Both the position numbers and the translations under genes were made by a program. A DNA stretch of 64,000 nt, from the NCBI GenBank assembly GCA_034231615.1, contig CM067306.1:63040813-63104812 (forward strand), written 5' to 3'. This document shows, one piece after another, positions 12,901 through 23,214 of this stretch (position 1 is its first letter; every line of letters starts with the position of its first letter). The notes beneath the pieces are model-generated. The model was not told the origin of the DNA, made no database searches, and was given only the letters and a program-made list of their open reading frames with translations. The DNA comes from Meghimatium bilineatum. Its lineage: Eukaryota; Mollusca; Gastropoda; Stylommatophora; Philomycidae.

Positions 12901-15900
12901 CTGACTGCAGCGGAATTAGTTTTTGGAAATGTTACATAATCATTGGTGGCTGTTTTGAAATCGCGATAACTTTTATGTTTTTAGAGATATTTAAATAATA
13001 TTTGCACATATAAATAACGAATTGAATTTTGCTTATATTGGTGTAAGTTTTGTTTGTGTGTGTGTGTGTGTGCTACGAGACGTGTGAGAAAGTGATAGAG
13101 ACAGATTTAGAACTATCTACATCTACACCATTGTATTTTTGGTCACTCCAAATCTGTTGAATATTATATATTTTACATAATGAAAACCTTGTGGAACCTC
13201 GTGGTCTATTTTATTTAATCTATTTGAAGAACTTACCTCTCAAGATTTCCACTTTTGAATCTCAATCAATAATGATTTCACTGAATATACGATAAAATAA
13301 AAGCATAAAACCCAATTCAATTCAGTCATGTCGTTCGCCTCTATGCGGATGGCTATAGATTGTCCGGATTTCAAAATCATAATCACATGACATCTCCTGA
13401 CACCATTATAATAACAGGAAGTTAAATAATATATCTACTTGAGTTGCCATACAATTTCTAAAAAAAATTAAAAGTCTGGTTTCTTTTTTTTTTTTGAATC
13501 ACATTCCACTGATTCCGTCCGCCTTCAGAATTAAAAAATTCGGACTAAATGTGTCACTTGGAGGGTGCTAAAGGTTAATCTATTCAGGTTTTTCAACCCA
13601 GATTTTTATTTTAATTGTGTGATTTTCTAGGAATTTTCTCTTTGATTAACTAGCCTCAGAGCTTTTTATTCATATATATTTTCATTGACAAACGTATAGT
13701 CACTTGTTGGAAGAGATGTACACTTCAGGACATAGTCTCCTTCAGAGGACATATTCCTTCCAGAACATTGCCTTCTTTATGGATGTTCTCAACTCTACAA
13801 ATTCTTGGTGAGTTGATTAGCTACAACCAAGGACATGCTCAAACATTCTTTGATGTCTCTTGTCCATCATCGTTTTAGGCAGCCCCTTCTCCTTTTACCT
13901 GCACCCATGTTTACTGTTGCTAATTTGTCTATACTGTTATGTCTCTTTATATGGTCAAAATAACTAGATATAAGCATCCAAAAAAACAAAAACCATGATA
14001 ATTAGCAAAGTCATAGAAGAACATGTGCTATACATAAAAATTCATGAAAACTACAAGTAGAACATTATTAATATCTCGGACACATAATCACAAATGATGG
14101 CAGATGTGAAACAGAAGTTAAAAGGAGAATAGGAATGGCTGAAAGTACTTTCAATGACAAGAGGAAAATAGTAACATCTAAACAAATTACAAAGTTAAAG
14201 ATGAGAATTATAAAATGTTACATCTATTCTATATTAATGTATGGCTCAGAAACATTGACAATAAACAAACAATTAGAAGACAAAATTGATGCCTTTGAGA
14301 TGTGGGTATATATAGTAGAATAGGTAGAACATCATGGAAAGAGAAGAAAACAAACAAAGAGGTTCCAACAACACTTAATATGAAGAAAGAATTATTAAAG
14401 GAAATAAAGATCAAGCAAATAAAATATTTTGGACACGTTAACAGATCTTTTTAACTTTTAGGACCCTCTTAAATTTGTTCAGTAGTGTCTCGTTTTACTT
14501 GAATTCTCTTTTTGCCATCTTTAGCTGTTTGCTTTATTCTCACGAGTCTTGGGTTCGAAACCCACTTGTGACATATTGTTTGCAAAGTGGATTGCTGCAG
14601 AGATCTCTGGGGATTATCTCTTGAAGTTATGGAGTTGTCTGCTATGAGTGGTAATCTTGGCAGCTGGCATGCCACTTTGTTGAGAAGGACAGGGTACATA
14701 TGGTGTAACCAGGGTACAATGAAGTCAGTGATAATCTGTGACTTCTCAACTTTTTATTTGCCATAGTTTTTCAGGATATTTAGAACAGTTTATAAAAGTG
14801 ACATGTTCTTTGTGTGTGTTTGACAGGGATATTTGAAGAATTTCAGTTACCATACTATGATCTGGTTCCATCTGACCCCTCCCTGGAAGACATGAGGAAA
14901 ATTGTGTGCGGAGAGAAGCAGAGGCCAGCTATTCCAAACAGATGGCAGAACATTGAGGTGTGTGCTTGTACTGTAGCAATGTTTGAATGTTGTCCTAATA
15001 GTTATTGTTGGAGATGGGTATAGTATGCATTGGGATGTCATAATCTCAAGATTTTCTGGTAGGTTATTGTTGTTAATATTATTGGTGGCTTAGTTAGCTA
15101 TATCATCTATACTGTTGTTGTAGTTGTAAGTGATAGTAATGATATTAACAGTATCCCAGTAAATTGGGTCTTGGTGGTGTATAGCAGTGGGTGTGATGTT
15201 AACGATAACACTGCTCATTGTTGCTGTTGTGGTGCAATCGATGATGATTATTGCTGGTTAGTGGTTGTATATTATTGGTGTAGTAGTAGCAGGTATCTTA
15301 TTGTAAGCTCATCACACTGGTTGATAACAAACCTGGTTGATAACAAACCTGGTTGATAACAAACCTGGTTGAATAAAACTGTGCACTATGGAGAGATGTT
15401 GGAGAGTAAGACAAGAAACCAGGATATTATCTAACTACAGACACAAGAGAGAGATTCAATAGAGTAGGGCAGCATGTCCACCATAGATGCAAGATTGTGT
15501 TCAAGGGTGGGGAAACAACACAGCAGATACAGCACACATAGATGCAAGATTGTGTTCAAGGGTGGGGAAACAACACAGCAGATACAGCACACATAGATGC
15601 AAGATTGTGTTCAAGGGTGGGGAAACAACACAGCAGATACAGCACACATAGATGCAAGATTGTGTTCAAGGGTGGGGAAACAACACAGCAGATACAGCAC
15701 ACATAGATGCAAGATTGTGTTCAAGGGTGGGGAAACAACACAGCAGATACAGCACACATAGATGCAAGATTGTGTTCAAGGGTGGGGAAACAACACAGCA
15801 GATACAGCATTGTACTGAAAGACCAAAACAAAGCACATATCACAAGACTGAGACATCACCTACTGTAGCATAAACACAAGTCCAAGGAAGAACAAGAAAG

Positions 15901-16387
15901 GATGTGGATAGACATGATAACTTGGAGAGGATATTAGGGTGTAAGACATGACCAAGTGGAGTAGCGAAGGCTATCCTGTGACATGCATATTGCGTGCACA
16001 TAGTATGTTTAAAAAAAACCAAAACCGCATGACTTCTAGGGACACATTGATGTTCTATGGAAATGGATAGCGAATTTCAACCCCAGAAATCTTCTTAACC
16101 TTCTCTTACAATATGCATGGCAGGTAGCAATGTCACTAATCTTTGCTTCTCTTTCAGGACCCAGCAAGAAATAGGAACTTATTCAATGATTTTTTATTTT
16201 AAAAAAGGATAAAAATGTGTAGTGACCTTAATGTCGTTTTATAATTTATTTCTCTTGTCAGTCTCTTCGAGTGATGGCTCGTCTGATGAAAGAATGCTGG
16301 TCAAGCAATGCTGCGGCCCGACTGACAGCTTTGCGAATACGCAAGACCTTGGCTGGCCTAGCTGAACAGGAAGAGGTTAAGATATAG
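3760..16387 (+). CDS. ACVR1B: Activin/TGF-beta type I receptor (ALK4/5/7, baboon class), 5' exon missing
   Basis: Single-pass membrane serine/threonine kinase receptor which, in this family, is phosphorylated by a type II receptor and then phosphorylates SMAD2/3. Nine exons seen: 3760-3925, 5238-5413, 6182-6397, 8518-8748, 10380-10547, 11153-11236, 12495-12692, 14827-14957, 16262-16387. All have GT-AG borders and matching phases, giving 498 codons plus TAG. Numbering from the first visible codon: ectodomain cysteines with the family motif CCKDQDLCN at 86-94; transmembrane helix about 122-144; GS box SGSGSG at 182-187 then [13 protein letters not shown]; glycine loop GKGRYGEV at 207-214; catalytic Lys227 (VAVK); L45 loop ADNKDNGTW at 260-268; catalytic loop HRDLKSKN at 326-333; DLG at 346-348, where type I receptors use DLG for DFG; C-terminus EEVKI. 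The L45 sequence is of the activin/TGF-beta branch, not BMP. The first visible exon opens in phase 1, so a signal-peptide exon lies upstream and was not found. Confidence 0.95.
4739..5040 (+). mobile_element. SINE-like repeat family A, copy 1
   Basis: About 280-bp dispersed repeat sharing blocks such as ggggtggagttggc, gtcagatgtgtcag and atctgcaggagtttgag with copies at 9950-10220, 30285-30555 and 55450-55700. Lies in a receptor intron. Confidence 0.65.
5238..5413 (+). CDS. ACVR1B: Receptor exon: C-terminal ectodomain with CCxxxxxCN
   Basis: Follows gttttag and ends G|gtacgt. Encodes [10 protein letters not shown] through the diagnostic CCKDQDLCN motif that closes the three-finger ectodomain of this receptor family. 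Confidence 0.93.
5500..5690. repeat. Minisatellite, unit about 44 bp
   Basis: Four to five copies of a unit containing gattgtagacatggatgatt, in the receptor intron between the ectodomain and transmembrane exons. Confidence 0.85.
5690..5835 (+). mobile_element. SINE-like repeat family B, copy 1
   Basis: Shares ggatgtgtctggccat, gcacaaataaaatgg, ggattacatcctgctgg and ccattgtcctgctacaag with copies at 43025-43160, 55240-55400 and 62650-62825, and reverse copies at 12745-12835 and 31595-31800. Confidence 0.65.
5950..6125. repeat. Minisatellite, 24-bp unit
   Basis: About seven copies of cacatgttaacatacactcctgt variants, ending some 55 bp before the transmembrane exon. Confidence 0.85.
6182..6397 (+). 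CDS. ACVR1B: Receptor exon: transmembrane helix and GS box
   Basis: Follows tgttgcag and ends TCAG|gttagt. Encodes about 23 hydrophobic residues ([17 protein letters not shown] and on), basic stop-transfer YKKCYR, a proline-rich juxtamembrane stretch, and [10 protein letters not shown]. The usual Thr-Thr or Ser-Thr before SGSGSG is Ser-Gln here. Confidence 0.95.
6640..6930 (+). mobile_element. LINE 3' terminal fragment
   Basis: Reads as the end of a LINE polyprotein in two frames: [13 protein letters not shown], then [20 protein letters not shown] and VVPLRP. Confidence 0.5.
7110..7370. repeat. Minisatellite, 43-bp unit
   Basis: About six near-identical units starting at ctactactgaaatgtgaaaa; the sites at 7153 and 7196 fix the period. 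Confidence 0.9.
7893..8022 (+). repeat. Dispersed repeat, pair with 44240-44360
   Basis: Shares taccccttctgagta, aggaattgca, tctcctg and cacataggaagtaagagc in the same order with 44240-44360. Family not recognised. Confidence 0.5.
8060..8310 (+). mobile_element. tRNA-derived SINE, family C, copy 1
   Basis: A-box-like GTAGTGATTAAGTCATTC and B box GGGTTCGAATCTGG, then a body with ctgggaattattgcttgaagc. Related copies at 14500-14735 and 26015-26200. Confidence 0.7.
8518..8748 (+). CDS. ACVR1B: Receptor exon: end of GS domain, kinase N-lobe, start of L45 loop
   Basis: Follows ttgcag and ends AAAG|gtaggt. Encodes [28 protein letters not shown] and ends in AADNK, inside the L45 loop. Its last 24 bases and the donor are the first unit of a 52-bp tandem array (8725-8925). 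Confidence 0.95.
8725..8925 (+). repeat. 52-bp tandem duplication of the exon 4/intron junction
   Basis: Four units start at 8725, 8777, 8829 and 8881. Each holds gcag, CTGATAATAAAG and gtaggt. The first unit contains the true exon end and donor; the other three place an intact acceptor and donor around 12 bases (8789-8800, 8841-8852, 8893-8904). Reading through into the intron meets TGA at once. Confidence 0.92.
9787..9900. repeat. Minisatellite, unit about 46 bp
   Basis: Two and a half copies of accagtgctctctctagtgg, in a receptor intron. Confidence 0.75.
9950..10220 (+). mobile_element. SINE-like repeat family A, copy 2
   Basis: Same ordered blocks as the copy at 4739-5040, including catgcatgttgtaagaggta and aatctgcaggagtttgag. 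Confidence 0.65.
10380..10547 (+). CDS. ACVR1B: Receptor exon: kinase hinge and helix E
   Basis: Follows tttttcag and ends CAGG|gtaggt. Encodes [26 protein letters not shown] and [12 protein letters not shown]. Confidence 0.95.
11153..11236 (+). CDS. ACVR1B: Receptor exon: catalytic loop
   Basis: Follows gccccacag and ends CTGG|gtaggt. A short 84-nt exon encoding [16 protein letters not shown] and CCIADLG. Confidence 0.95.
11570..11850 (+). mobile_element. tRNA-derived SINE, family C2, copy 1
   Basis: A-box-like GTAGTGTTAAGTCATTC and B-box-like GGGTTGGAACCAC, then cagccaccaggaagtaggtt and ggtttctggtcaacca. Minus-strand copies at 29225-29500 and 32480-32760. Confidence 0.65.
12181..12290 (+). 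mobile_element. LINE 3' end fragment
   Basis: Matches 2800-2900 over ctatctattgtctgttc, ggattgaatgacgatttgg-like and gctatggtacattt-like blocks. Confidence 0.5.
12316..12445. repeat. Minisatellite, 31-bp unit
   Basis: Four copies of ttattgttatgtgtgctggt, ending 50 bp before the activation-segment exon. Confidence 0.85.
12495..12692 (+). CDS. ACVR1B: Receptor exon: activation segment
   Basis: Follows gtacacag and ends GGAG|gtaagt. Encodes [28 protein letters not shown] and [18 protein letters not shown], including the conserved APE motif. Confidence 0.95.
12745..12835 (-). mobile_element. SINE-like family B fragment
   Basis: Reverse-complement match to the 3' half of family B: tctcaaactcccactagatc and ttgtagcatgacaatgg. 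Confidence 0.5.
12852..13578. mobile_element. piggyBac-like MITE, copy 2
   Basis: TTAA at 12852-12855 and 13575-13578; termini CCCTTAGTGCCCTATGTTTA and ...GGGTGCTAAAGG. The interior matches copy 1 (1466-2197) over nearly all its length, e.g. ttggtggctgttttgaaatc. 719 bp, no coding. Confidence 0.75.
13985..14455 (+). mobile_element. LINE C-terminal fragment (RTE-like)
   Basis: Encodes [26 protein letters not shown] and, after a frame change, [11 protein letters not shown] and [10 protein letters not shown]. Several stops. Confidence 0.65.
14500..14735 (+). mobile_element. tRNA-derived SINE, family C, 5'-damaged copy
   Basis: B box GGGTTCGAAACCC with the same downstream body as 8060-8310 (ctggggattatctcttgaag, ggcatgccactttgttgag). 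Confidence 0.65.
14827..14957 (+). CDS. ACVR1B: Receptor exon: kinase C-lobe
   Basis: Follows tttgacag and ends GAG|gtgtgt (phase 0). Encodes [18 protein letters not shown] and [12 protein letters not shown]. Confidence 0.95.
15330..15372. repeat. Short tandem repeat, 16-bp unit
   Basis: ggttgataacaaacct repeated three times. Confidence 0.85.
15486..15815. repeat. Minisatellite, 55-bp unit
   Basis: Six almost identical copies start at 15486, 15541, 15596, 15651, 15706 and 15761 (gatgcaagattgtgttcaag). High identity suggests recent expansion. Confidence 0.93.
16262..16387 (+). CDS. ACVR1B: Receptor final exon and stop
   Basis: Follows ctcttgtcag. Encodes [27 protein letters not shown] and [12 protein letters not shown], then TAG. 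Length and C-terminus match the family. Confidence 0.95.
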   Translation, partial: SLRVMARLMKECWSSNAAARLTALRIRKTLAGLAEQEEVKI

Positions 16388-16799
16388 AGTAGCATCTTGC
16401 GAGATTTGGAAGTCAGGGCATTGAAGTTACATGTAGCGACCTCAACTTGAAGTCAGGGCATTGTAGCGACCTCAACTTGTGTGTAGCCTAAGATTAGTTC
16501 ATGCTCAGTTGTTGAAGAATGTATTCATCTGTTAGTTTGATGTGATGTTTTCCCACAAATTGAAGCTGCTCTTTTCTACCTGCTACTGTTGATTTATTTA
16601 GTAATTGTTAACTTGCTACTATTTACTAATAATTTGTTCATTGTCACTTAGTAGAAGCTGTGTTTTTCTTAGTTGAGATAGGCTTCCATATCCAGTGCTT
16701 TGATTAGACAGAAATGGTAGCAGGAGTTCTTGTCTTTCATGATATAGTGGTATACATTGAAATAGTTGGACACTGTGGAAGTTCTTGTCTGGCTTGATG

Positions 16800-16960
16800 T
16801 AATCTATTTATCTATACACCGTGGCCCTAGTTTCCCTTGCTGCATCAGGGGTAGAAAAGTTCTCTGGAGATGGCCTTCCTGTGTGCTGTTTGTACACTTG
16901 TTCCTGTGGCTTCTTTGATTCTAAGAACTCTCCATTGTTTCCTACAAGCGGTATTACTTA
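16800..16960 (-). mobile_element. LINE 3' fragment
   Basis: The minus strand carries the same terminal region as 39700-39910 (AHRKAISRE and TSVQTAH blocks; ctgcatcaggggtagaaaag). Confidence 0.45.
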
Positions 16961-17289
16961 GTACTAGTTTCTACACTGTCGGTTCGTTAAGCCAATCACA
17001 GTGTCGTTTCAGCAACTCCAAATGGTTAAACCGTGTACTAATCTATCCCATTCAGAAAAGAAATCACATAGTCCATCTAGAAAACACAGAAACTTTACTT
17101 CCTTTTCTGCAGGCAGAGATAGCAAACCGCCATCTCCCACAATGTGGTGATATACATTTAAATAGATGGACATGGTGGGAGAAGATATTGTCTAGCTTGA
17201 TTTAGTTCTGTAGATTCAAATATGGCATGATTTATACATACTTGTTTATAACAGGTTGTAACTTACACGAGATCTGAGTAAATCTCTTG

Positions 17290-17425
17290 TGATCTTTTCA
17301 TGCCACAGAAGCTATAAGAATTAGATCACTTGTGATCATTTCATGGCACAGAAGCTATAAGAATTAGATCACTTGTGATCATTTCATGGCACATAAGCTA
17401 TAAGAATTAGATCACTTGCTCATAT
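17290..17425. repeat. Minisatellite, 43-bp unit with internal hairpin
   Basis: Three copies; most include gatcacttgtgatc, whose GATCAC/GTGATC arms are inverted. Confidence 0.85.
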
Positions 17426-18429
17426 TGTTCATGTAGTTATTCAGGACATACATAGATGAGAGTGTCTGAACTGGTGGATCAGACACAGTGCACCACATGC
17501 TGATGGTGTACTATATTTACAGAATGGTTTCATAGATTCTGCTTCTTTGTTACATTCTCTATGCTCATGTCACATGTTCTTAGGTGTTTTTGTAAAACTC
17601 CAACCTCATCACTTGCCCATCATACTTCATCCTCTGTAGCAATGTGCCATTGTGAGCTGTGTGATCTTGTGGTCTCACTGCAAATCTCAGGTATCTCTAG
17701 TCACAAAGTAAGAAATCTCGAGTCCTCTGTGGATAAGACTTAACTTGCTGTGGTCTTTCTTGGATGTGGGTTGACCCTGTCAGTCTTAGTTTTGAAGCCA
17801 CTGATGTCATATTTAAGTCTTATTTCCGTGACACAGCACTAGCCTATATAAGGAATTAGTTATTTAGAATAGAAAAAGGTTGAGGTCACAACCTCTCAAT
17901 GTGAGAAATATAACATATTTTTCCACAAGTTTCAGTTTGTGGGAATGTATTACGTTAACGTGATAATATATGTGTGAATGTGCTAGAACACAGGACTTGT
18001 CATCTATTTGAAGTTGTGAACTATATATAGCATCTGGTAATACCCGCTGTTATTTATGGCACTGTATTGCGATGGTATTGCTGGAATGTTCCTAGAAATC
18101 ATTATATCATTGACACTGTGAACTACTTGTAAATTGTATATAGCATGTGTTTATGTGGCTTTCTATTGTACGTAATTGTGTTTTGTTGTATGTGCTAAGT
18201 CTGTTTAGAAATTTTCTGAAATTTTAATATTGCATATCAGGGAGATTTTTGAGTGTATGTATTGATGAATCAGGACAGGTCCATCGATAGTAACACCATG
18301 GCTTGACATGCAGGTCATTTGAGGCAAGGTGATAGGGCTGTGTTGTCGTACTGGTTATTTCATTGCCAGATTTGGACATTTTGGCCATAAAATGTATTTT
18401 TAGTCAATTTTGTTTTACTAAAACGCCCA

Positions 18430-18560
18430 AACAAATCATAAAATGAAAATGAGAATTGTAAAATGCTATATCAATGTTAGTGTATGTCTCAGAAACATGG
18501 ATAATGAACAGTTTGAAGACAGAATTGATGCCATTGAGATGTGGGTATATCGAAGAATAG
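18430..18560 (+). mobile_element. LINE fragment (RTE-like)
   Basis: Encodes MKMRIVKCYI and FEDRIDAIEMWVYRRIGNTS; short remnant. Confidence 0.6.
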
Positions 18561-19189
18561 GGAATACTTCATATCCCTCCCCGTTCTGACAGTCTGACAG
18601 GATCGTGTTGTGAAACTAAAAAAATGCAGGGTGATTTAAAAATGGTCTGCTTACTTACTTATCCAGTCCCCAGGGTTGCGAGCTTTCATTCTTTCTTCCC
18701 TGTGCCAGGTGGTTGTAGGTGTATGTCATGTTAAGGGTATTTTTCTAGCGCTAGCTTTCAAACCCAGAGGGCTGATCCAATTAGTAGGGCAGGGGACTAG
18801 GAACACCATTTTCTGAGTGGTCTGATGCTGCTTTGACTTGGCTCCTCCCACTTCCATCCAAGGGTAGTGGATCTGATGTGTGCTTCATCACAAGATGTCT
18901 GCCATGTCTGCCAAATTTCGAAAGACATATAGGATTGTCACACCCTGAATTTAATGGTTTCACCTCACGTTTCCTCTTCCTCCAGTTGATTTCTGGGTGT
19001 CAGTTTCACATACAGTATCAAACTGATGAGATCTTGCGACCGGGTTACATGACCTAGTTTCTCTGGTCATTTCTCAATCCAATTCTTTCCTTATCGTAAA
19101 GCTAATAAATATGAACAACAATGGACACCAGATTTTTCTGGAAGGAAACAGGCTGATAAAGAGATGGGTCACAAGAAAGTCTAATGTCT

Positions 19190-19475
19190 TTCCCCAGGTG
19201 GTTTGTTATCCACTCTTGCCGTTAAGCATAGGGGTGATTGGAGCTCGAGCTTGCGTTCTAAAGCCAGATGTATAGCCTCGGCTGTGCTATGACCGTGTCT
19301 GTACAGGATGTCCCTGACGTTTTCTATCCATCTTTTCCGTGGTCTTCATCTGGCTTTATACCCTGATCTCATTTGGTTATATGCGTGTACGGGCAACTTG
19401 TCGAGATGCATTCTCATAATGTGGCCAAACCACTTGATCTGTTCTCTCTCTATGTAATCCAAAAGAAAGTAACAT
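19190..19475 (-). mobile_element. LINE C-terminal fragment
   Basis: Minus strand reads YIEREQIKWFGHIMRMHLDK, NQMRSGYKAR and a following basic region; typical LINE end. Confidence 0.6.
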
Positions 19476-19694
19476 GCAATAATATTGAATTTTGTAAACA
19501 GACTTGGTATATTGTAGAACAGAGTATCTTGTAAATATGTATTATTACCTGAGTGCACGTTGTCTAGTATGTGTGAGTTAGACAATCATTGACAGACTTG
19601 CCAGGTCTTTGTTGAACATTGCACAATGTTTGTGTGTGTCAGTGCTGGTCAGTCTCCTAGGTAAGCATGAGATTTGGTTCATGTGAGTCCTGTG

Positions 19695-20040
19695 CGCATG
19701 TGGTATGGCTCATCTGAGTGTGGTATGGCTCATCTGAGTGTGGTATGGCTCATCTGAGTGTGGTATGGCTCATCTGAGTGTGGTATGGCTCATCTGAGTG
19801 TTGTATAGCATGTATGTGTATTTTCTGGCTTGTATGAGTGGTCTAGCTCGTATGAGTGTGGTCTGGCTCATATGAGTGGTCTGACTCGTGTGAGTGTGGT
19901 CTGGCTCGTATGAGTGTGGTCTGGCTCATATGAGTGGTCTGACTCGTGTGAGTGTGGTCTGGGTTCTGTGAGGGTGTTCTGAGTTCTGTGAGGGTAGTCT
20001 GGGTTGTGTGAGGGTAGTCTGGGTTGTGTGGTTTGGCTTA
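19695..20040. repeat. Minisatellite, 20-bp unit, decaying downstream
   Basis: Six tight copies of tggtatggctcatctgagtg to about 19800, then looser variants (ggtctggctcgtatgagtg). Confidence 0.85.
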
Positions 20041-20439
20041 TGTTTGATTCATATAGGAGATCTTGTTTGTGTGAGTATTTAATGTTTGTGGTTTGGATAT
20101 TTCAAGCATCACTTGTACATTTGTCTGTTATACATAGTATAATGAATGTTGTCTGATCTAAATGTTTAAGAATCTCCCGTTATTCGTGTTGTTGAATTTT
20201 CAAGTCGGCACAGATCTAATATGTTTGTACGGAAGGTCTGTTATCTGATTGTAACAGATGCTTGCCATGGCAATATTTGTGTTTACTTGTTGTGGGACAG
20301 TTGTGTATAGTGCTATCATGTTTGTTCTTTGAATGTCAAGTTAGAACATCTGCTAACAATAATCAGATCTAGGCATTGGAAATAAGCTACATGACACGTG
20401 TACATTTCACATGAAGGGATATGACACAGATGACGTGAA

Positions 20440-21285
20440 GCAGACACAGATGGCATGACACTTGTACAGATAAGACATTGCACATGCATAGATGACATGA
20501 AGAGACATGACATGAGAAAACATGATGCATGTGGATGACAGAAGATATGACACATGCGCATATGACATGAGGGGACATGACGCATGAATAGATGACAGAA
20601 GATATGACACATGCACATATGACATGAGGGGACATGACGCATGAATAGATGACAGAAGATATGACACATGCACATTTGACATGAGGGGACATGACGCATG
20701 AATAGATGACAGAAGATATGACACATGCACATATGACATGAGGGGACATGACACATGAATAGATGACAGAAGATATGACACATGCACATATGACATGAGG
20801 GGACATGACACATGAATAGATGACAGAAGATATGACACATGCACATATGACATGAGGGGACATGACACATGAATAGATGACAAGATATGACACTTGCACA
20901 TATGACATGAGGGGACATGACACATGAATAGATGACAGAAGATATGACACATGCACATATGACATGAGGGGACATGACACATGAATAGATGACAGAAGAT
21001 ATGACACATGCACATATGACATGAGGGGACATGACGCATGAATAGATGACAGAAGATATGACACATGCACATATGACATGAGAGGACATGACACATGAAT
21101 AGATGACAGAAGATATGACACATGCACATATGACATGAGGGGACATTACGCATGAATAGATGACAGAAGATATGACACATGCACATATGACATGAGGGGA
21201 TATGACGCATGAATAGATGACAAGATATGACACATGCACATATGACATGAGGGGACATGACACATGAATAGATGACAGATTTTTA
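20440..21285. repeat. 57-bp satellite array, about 14 copies
   Basis: Unit contains gacacatgcacatatgacat and gaggggacatgac. The 57-bp length is a multiple of three, so all three minus-strand frames stay open for 250-330 codons of repeated peptide; there is no sign this is a gene. Confidence 0.93.
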
Positions 21286-21454
21286 GGCACGTAAGGAGAA
21301 GAGCACACCGTGAGCATTTTAATAACCCACCGGAATCATCATGGGGGGGGGGGAAGAAGACATAGAGAGATGTTACAGGAAATGACACAGTGACATGAGA
21401 GAATGTCAAAAACTGAACTTACAACACAAGAGACAGAGTTGTGGAGATAAAGGA

Positions 21455-21655
21455 TTGCTCATGCCACTCGGCATGACACTTGATTGATTCAATGGCACTT
21501 GGCATGACGCTTGATTGATTCTAAGACACGATTGATTCAATGCCACTTGGCGTGACGCTTGATTGATTCTATGACACTTGATTGATTCAATGACACTTGG
21601 CATGACACTTGATTGATTCAATGACACTTGGCATGACACTTGATTGATTGACGAT
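21455..21655. repeat. Minisatellite, unit about 32 bp
   Basis: Six or so copies of ttggcatgacacttgattga variants. Confidence 0.85.
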
Positions 21656-21904
21656 AGAACATCATCTATAAAAATACTGACAGATAAGACTGTCTTGAAA
21701 TGTGTCTATAAATCTTTAGAATAACTTCAAGTTTTAATAGACATTTCCGTGCGGTCTGTAAATTGTTAGAATATGTTCAACTCTTGCGATTCTGCCATAC
21801 TGTGTACATTTTTTCTATTTGATTCAGACTGATGTTGTTTTTTGTGTTCAAGGATTATATGACTGTTAACCTCATGATGGTGATGTTTCCCTGCATGGGT
21901 TTTC

Positions 21905-22860
21905 CTGTAGCAATCATATTCTACTTAGTTTTATCTGTAGCCATCAGATTGCACTCAGTTTTATCTGTAGCCATCAGATTGCTGTGTTTTATCTGTAGCC
22001 ATCACATTGTAGTGTTTTATCTGTAGCCATCACATTGTAATCTGTTTTATCTGTAGCCATCAGATTGTACTCAGTTTTATCTGTAGCCATCAGATTGCTG
22101 TGTTTTATCTGTAGCCATCATATTGTAATGTTTTATCTGTAGCCATCATATTGTAATGTTTTATCTGTAGCCACCACATTGTAGTCTGTTTTATCTGTAG
22201 CCATCAGATTGTAATCTGTTCTATCTGTAGCCATCATATTGTAATCTGTTTTATCTGTAGCCATCATATTGTTATCTGTAGCCATCATATTGTAATCTGT
22301 TTTATCTGTAGCCATCATATTGTACTCAGTTTTATCTGTAGCCATCAGATTGTACTCAGTTTTATCTGTAGCCATCAGATTGCTGTGTTTTATCTGTAAC
22401 CATCACATTGTAGTGTTTTATCTGTAGCCATCATATTGTAATCTGTTTTATCTGTAGCCATCATATTGTAATGTTTTATCTGTAGCCATCCGATTGCTGT
22501 GTTTTATCTGTAGCCATCACATTGTAATGTTTTATCTGTAGCCATCACATTATAATGTTTTATCTATAGCCATCATATTGTAATCTGTTTTATCTGTAGC
22601 CATCATATTGTAATCTGTTTTATCTGTAGCCATCATATTGTAGTCTGTTTTATCTGTAGCCATCATATTGTAATCTGTTTTATCTGTAGCCATCAGATTG
22701 TATTCAGTTTTATCTGTAGCCATCAGATTGTACTCAGTTTTATCTGTAGCCATCAGATTGCTGTTTTATCTGTAGCCATCACATTGTAATCTGTTTTTTC
22801 TGTAGCCATCAGATTGTAATCTGTTCTATCTGTAGCCATCAGATTGTAATCTGCTGTTAG
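21905..22860. repeat. 30-bp minisatellite, about 32 copies
   Basis: Unit ttttatctgtagccatca plus a variable spacer (gattgtaatctg, tattgtaatctg, cattgtagtg). Spacers are few recurrent variants, so this is a satellite and not a CRISPR. Confidence 0.92.
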
Positions 22861-23214
22861 TTGTTGTCATGTTAGATGCTGCAGGAAATGATGTGAATAT
22901 ATGACAATGTATAGTATGTAACTAGTTGTGTGAATACTTTCAATATCATTCGTTTGAGTCAATGAGAACAATGGATTGAAATAAAATGTACATATCTTAT
23001 ATCTTCTGTTATAAGTATATTTGATCTGTCTTCTCTTGTTTATATTCCTATTTTCTTATTTGTTAAATCTTGTTGCCTGTTTTCAACTGTTTGGTAGTTA
23101 ATGAGATTTCTCCTCTCTCCCCACATAAAGTTCTGTAATGTAAAAATATTTCATTGTCTATGTTAAAAATGTGTTTCTAGAGATGATGTCATACAGAAAT
23201 ATGTGATCACCTAA

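Larger units (their letters stand above)
16388..18420 (+). other. Receptor 3' flank, possible 3' UTR
   Basis: No further coding exon seen after the stop. The true cleavage site cannot be fixed: AATAAA hexamers lie far downstream at 19104-19109 and 22980-22985. The stretch also holds a minus-strand LINE fragment (about 16800-16960) and a 43-bp tandem array (17290-17425). 17430-18420 shows nothing recognisable. Confidence 0.35.

Noticed and set aside
20316-21317. Long minus-strand frame of 333 codons
   Set aside because: It is the stop-free 57-bp satellite read in one of three equally open frames; no start context, splice signals or domain.
21905-22860. Regular repeat-spacer look resembling a CRISPR array
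   Set aside because: Spacers are recurrent variants of one another and the context is an animal genome.
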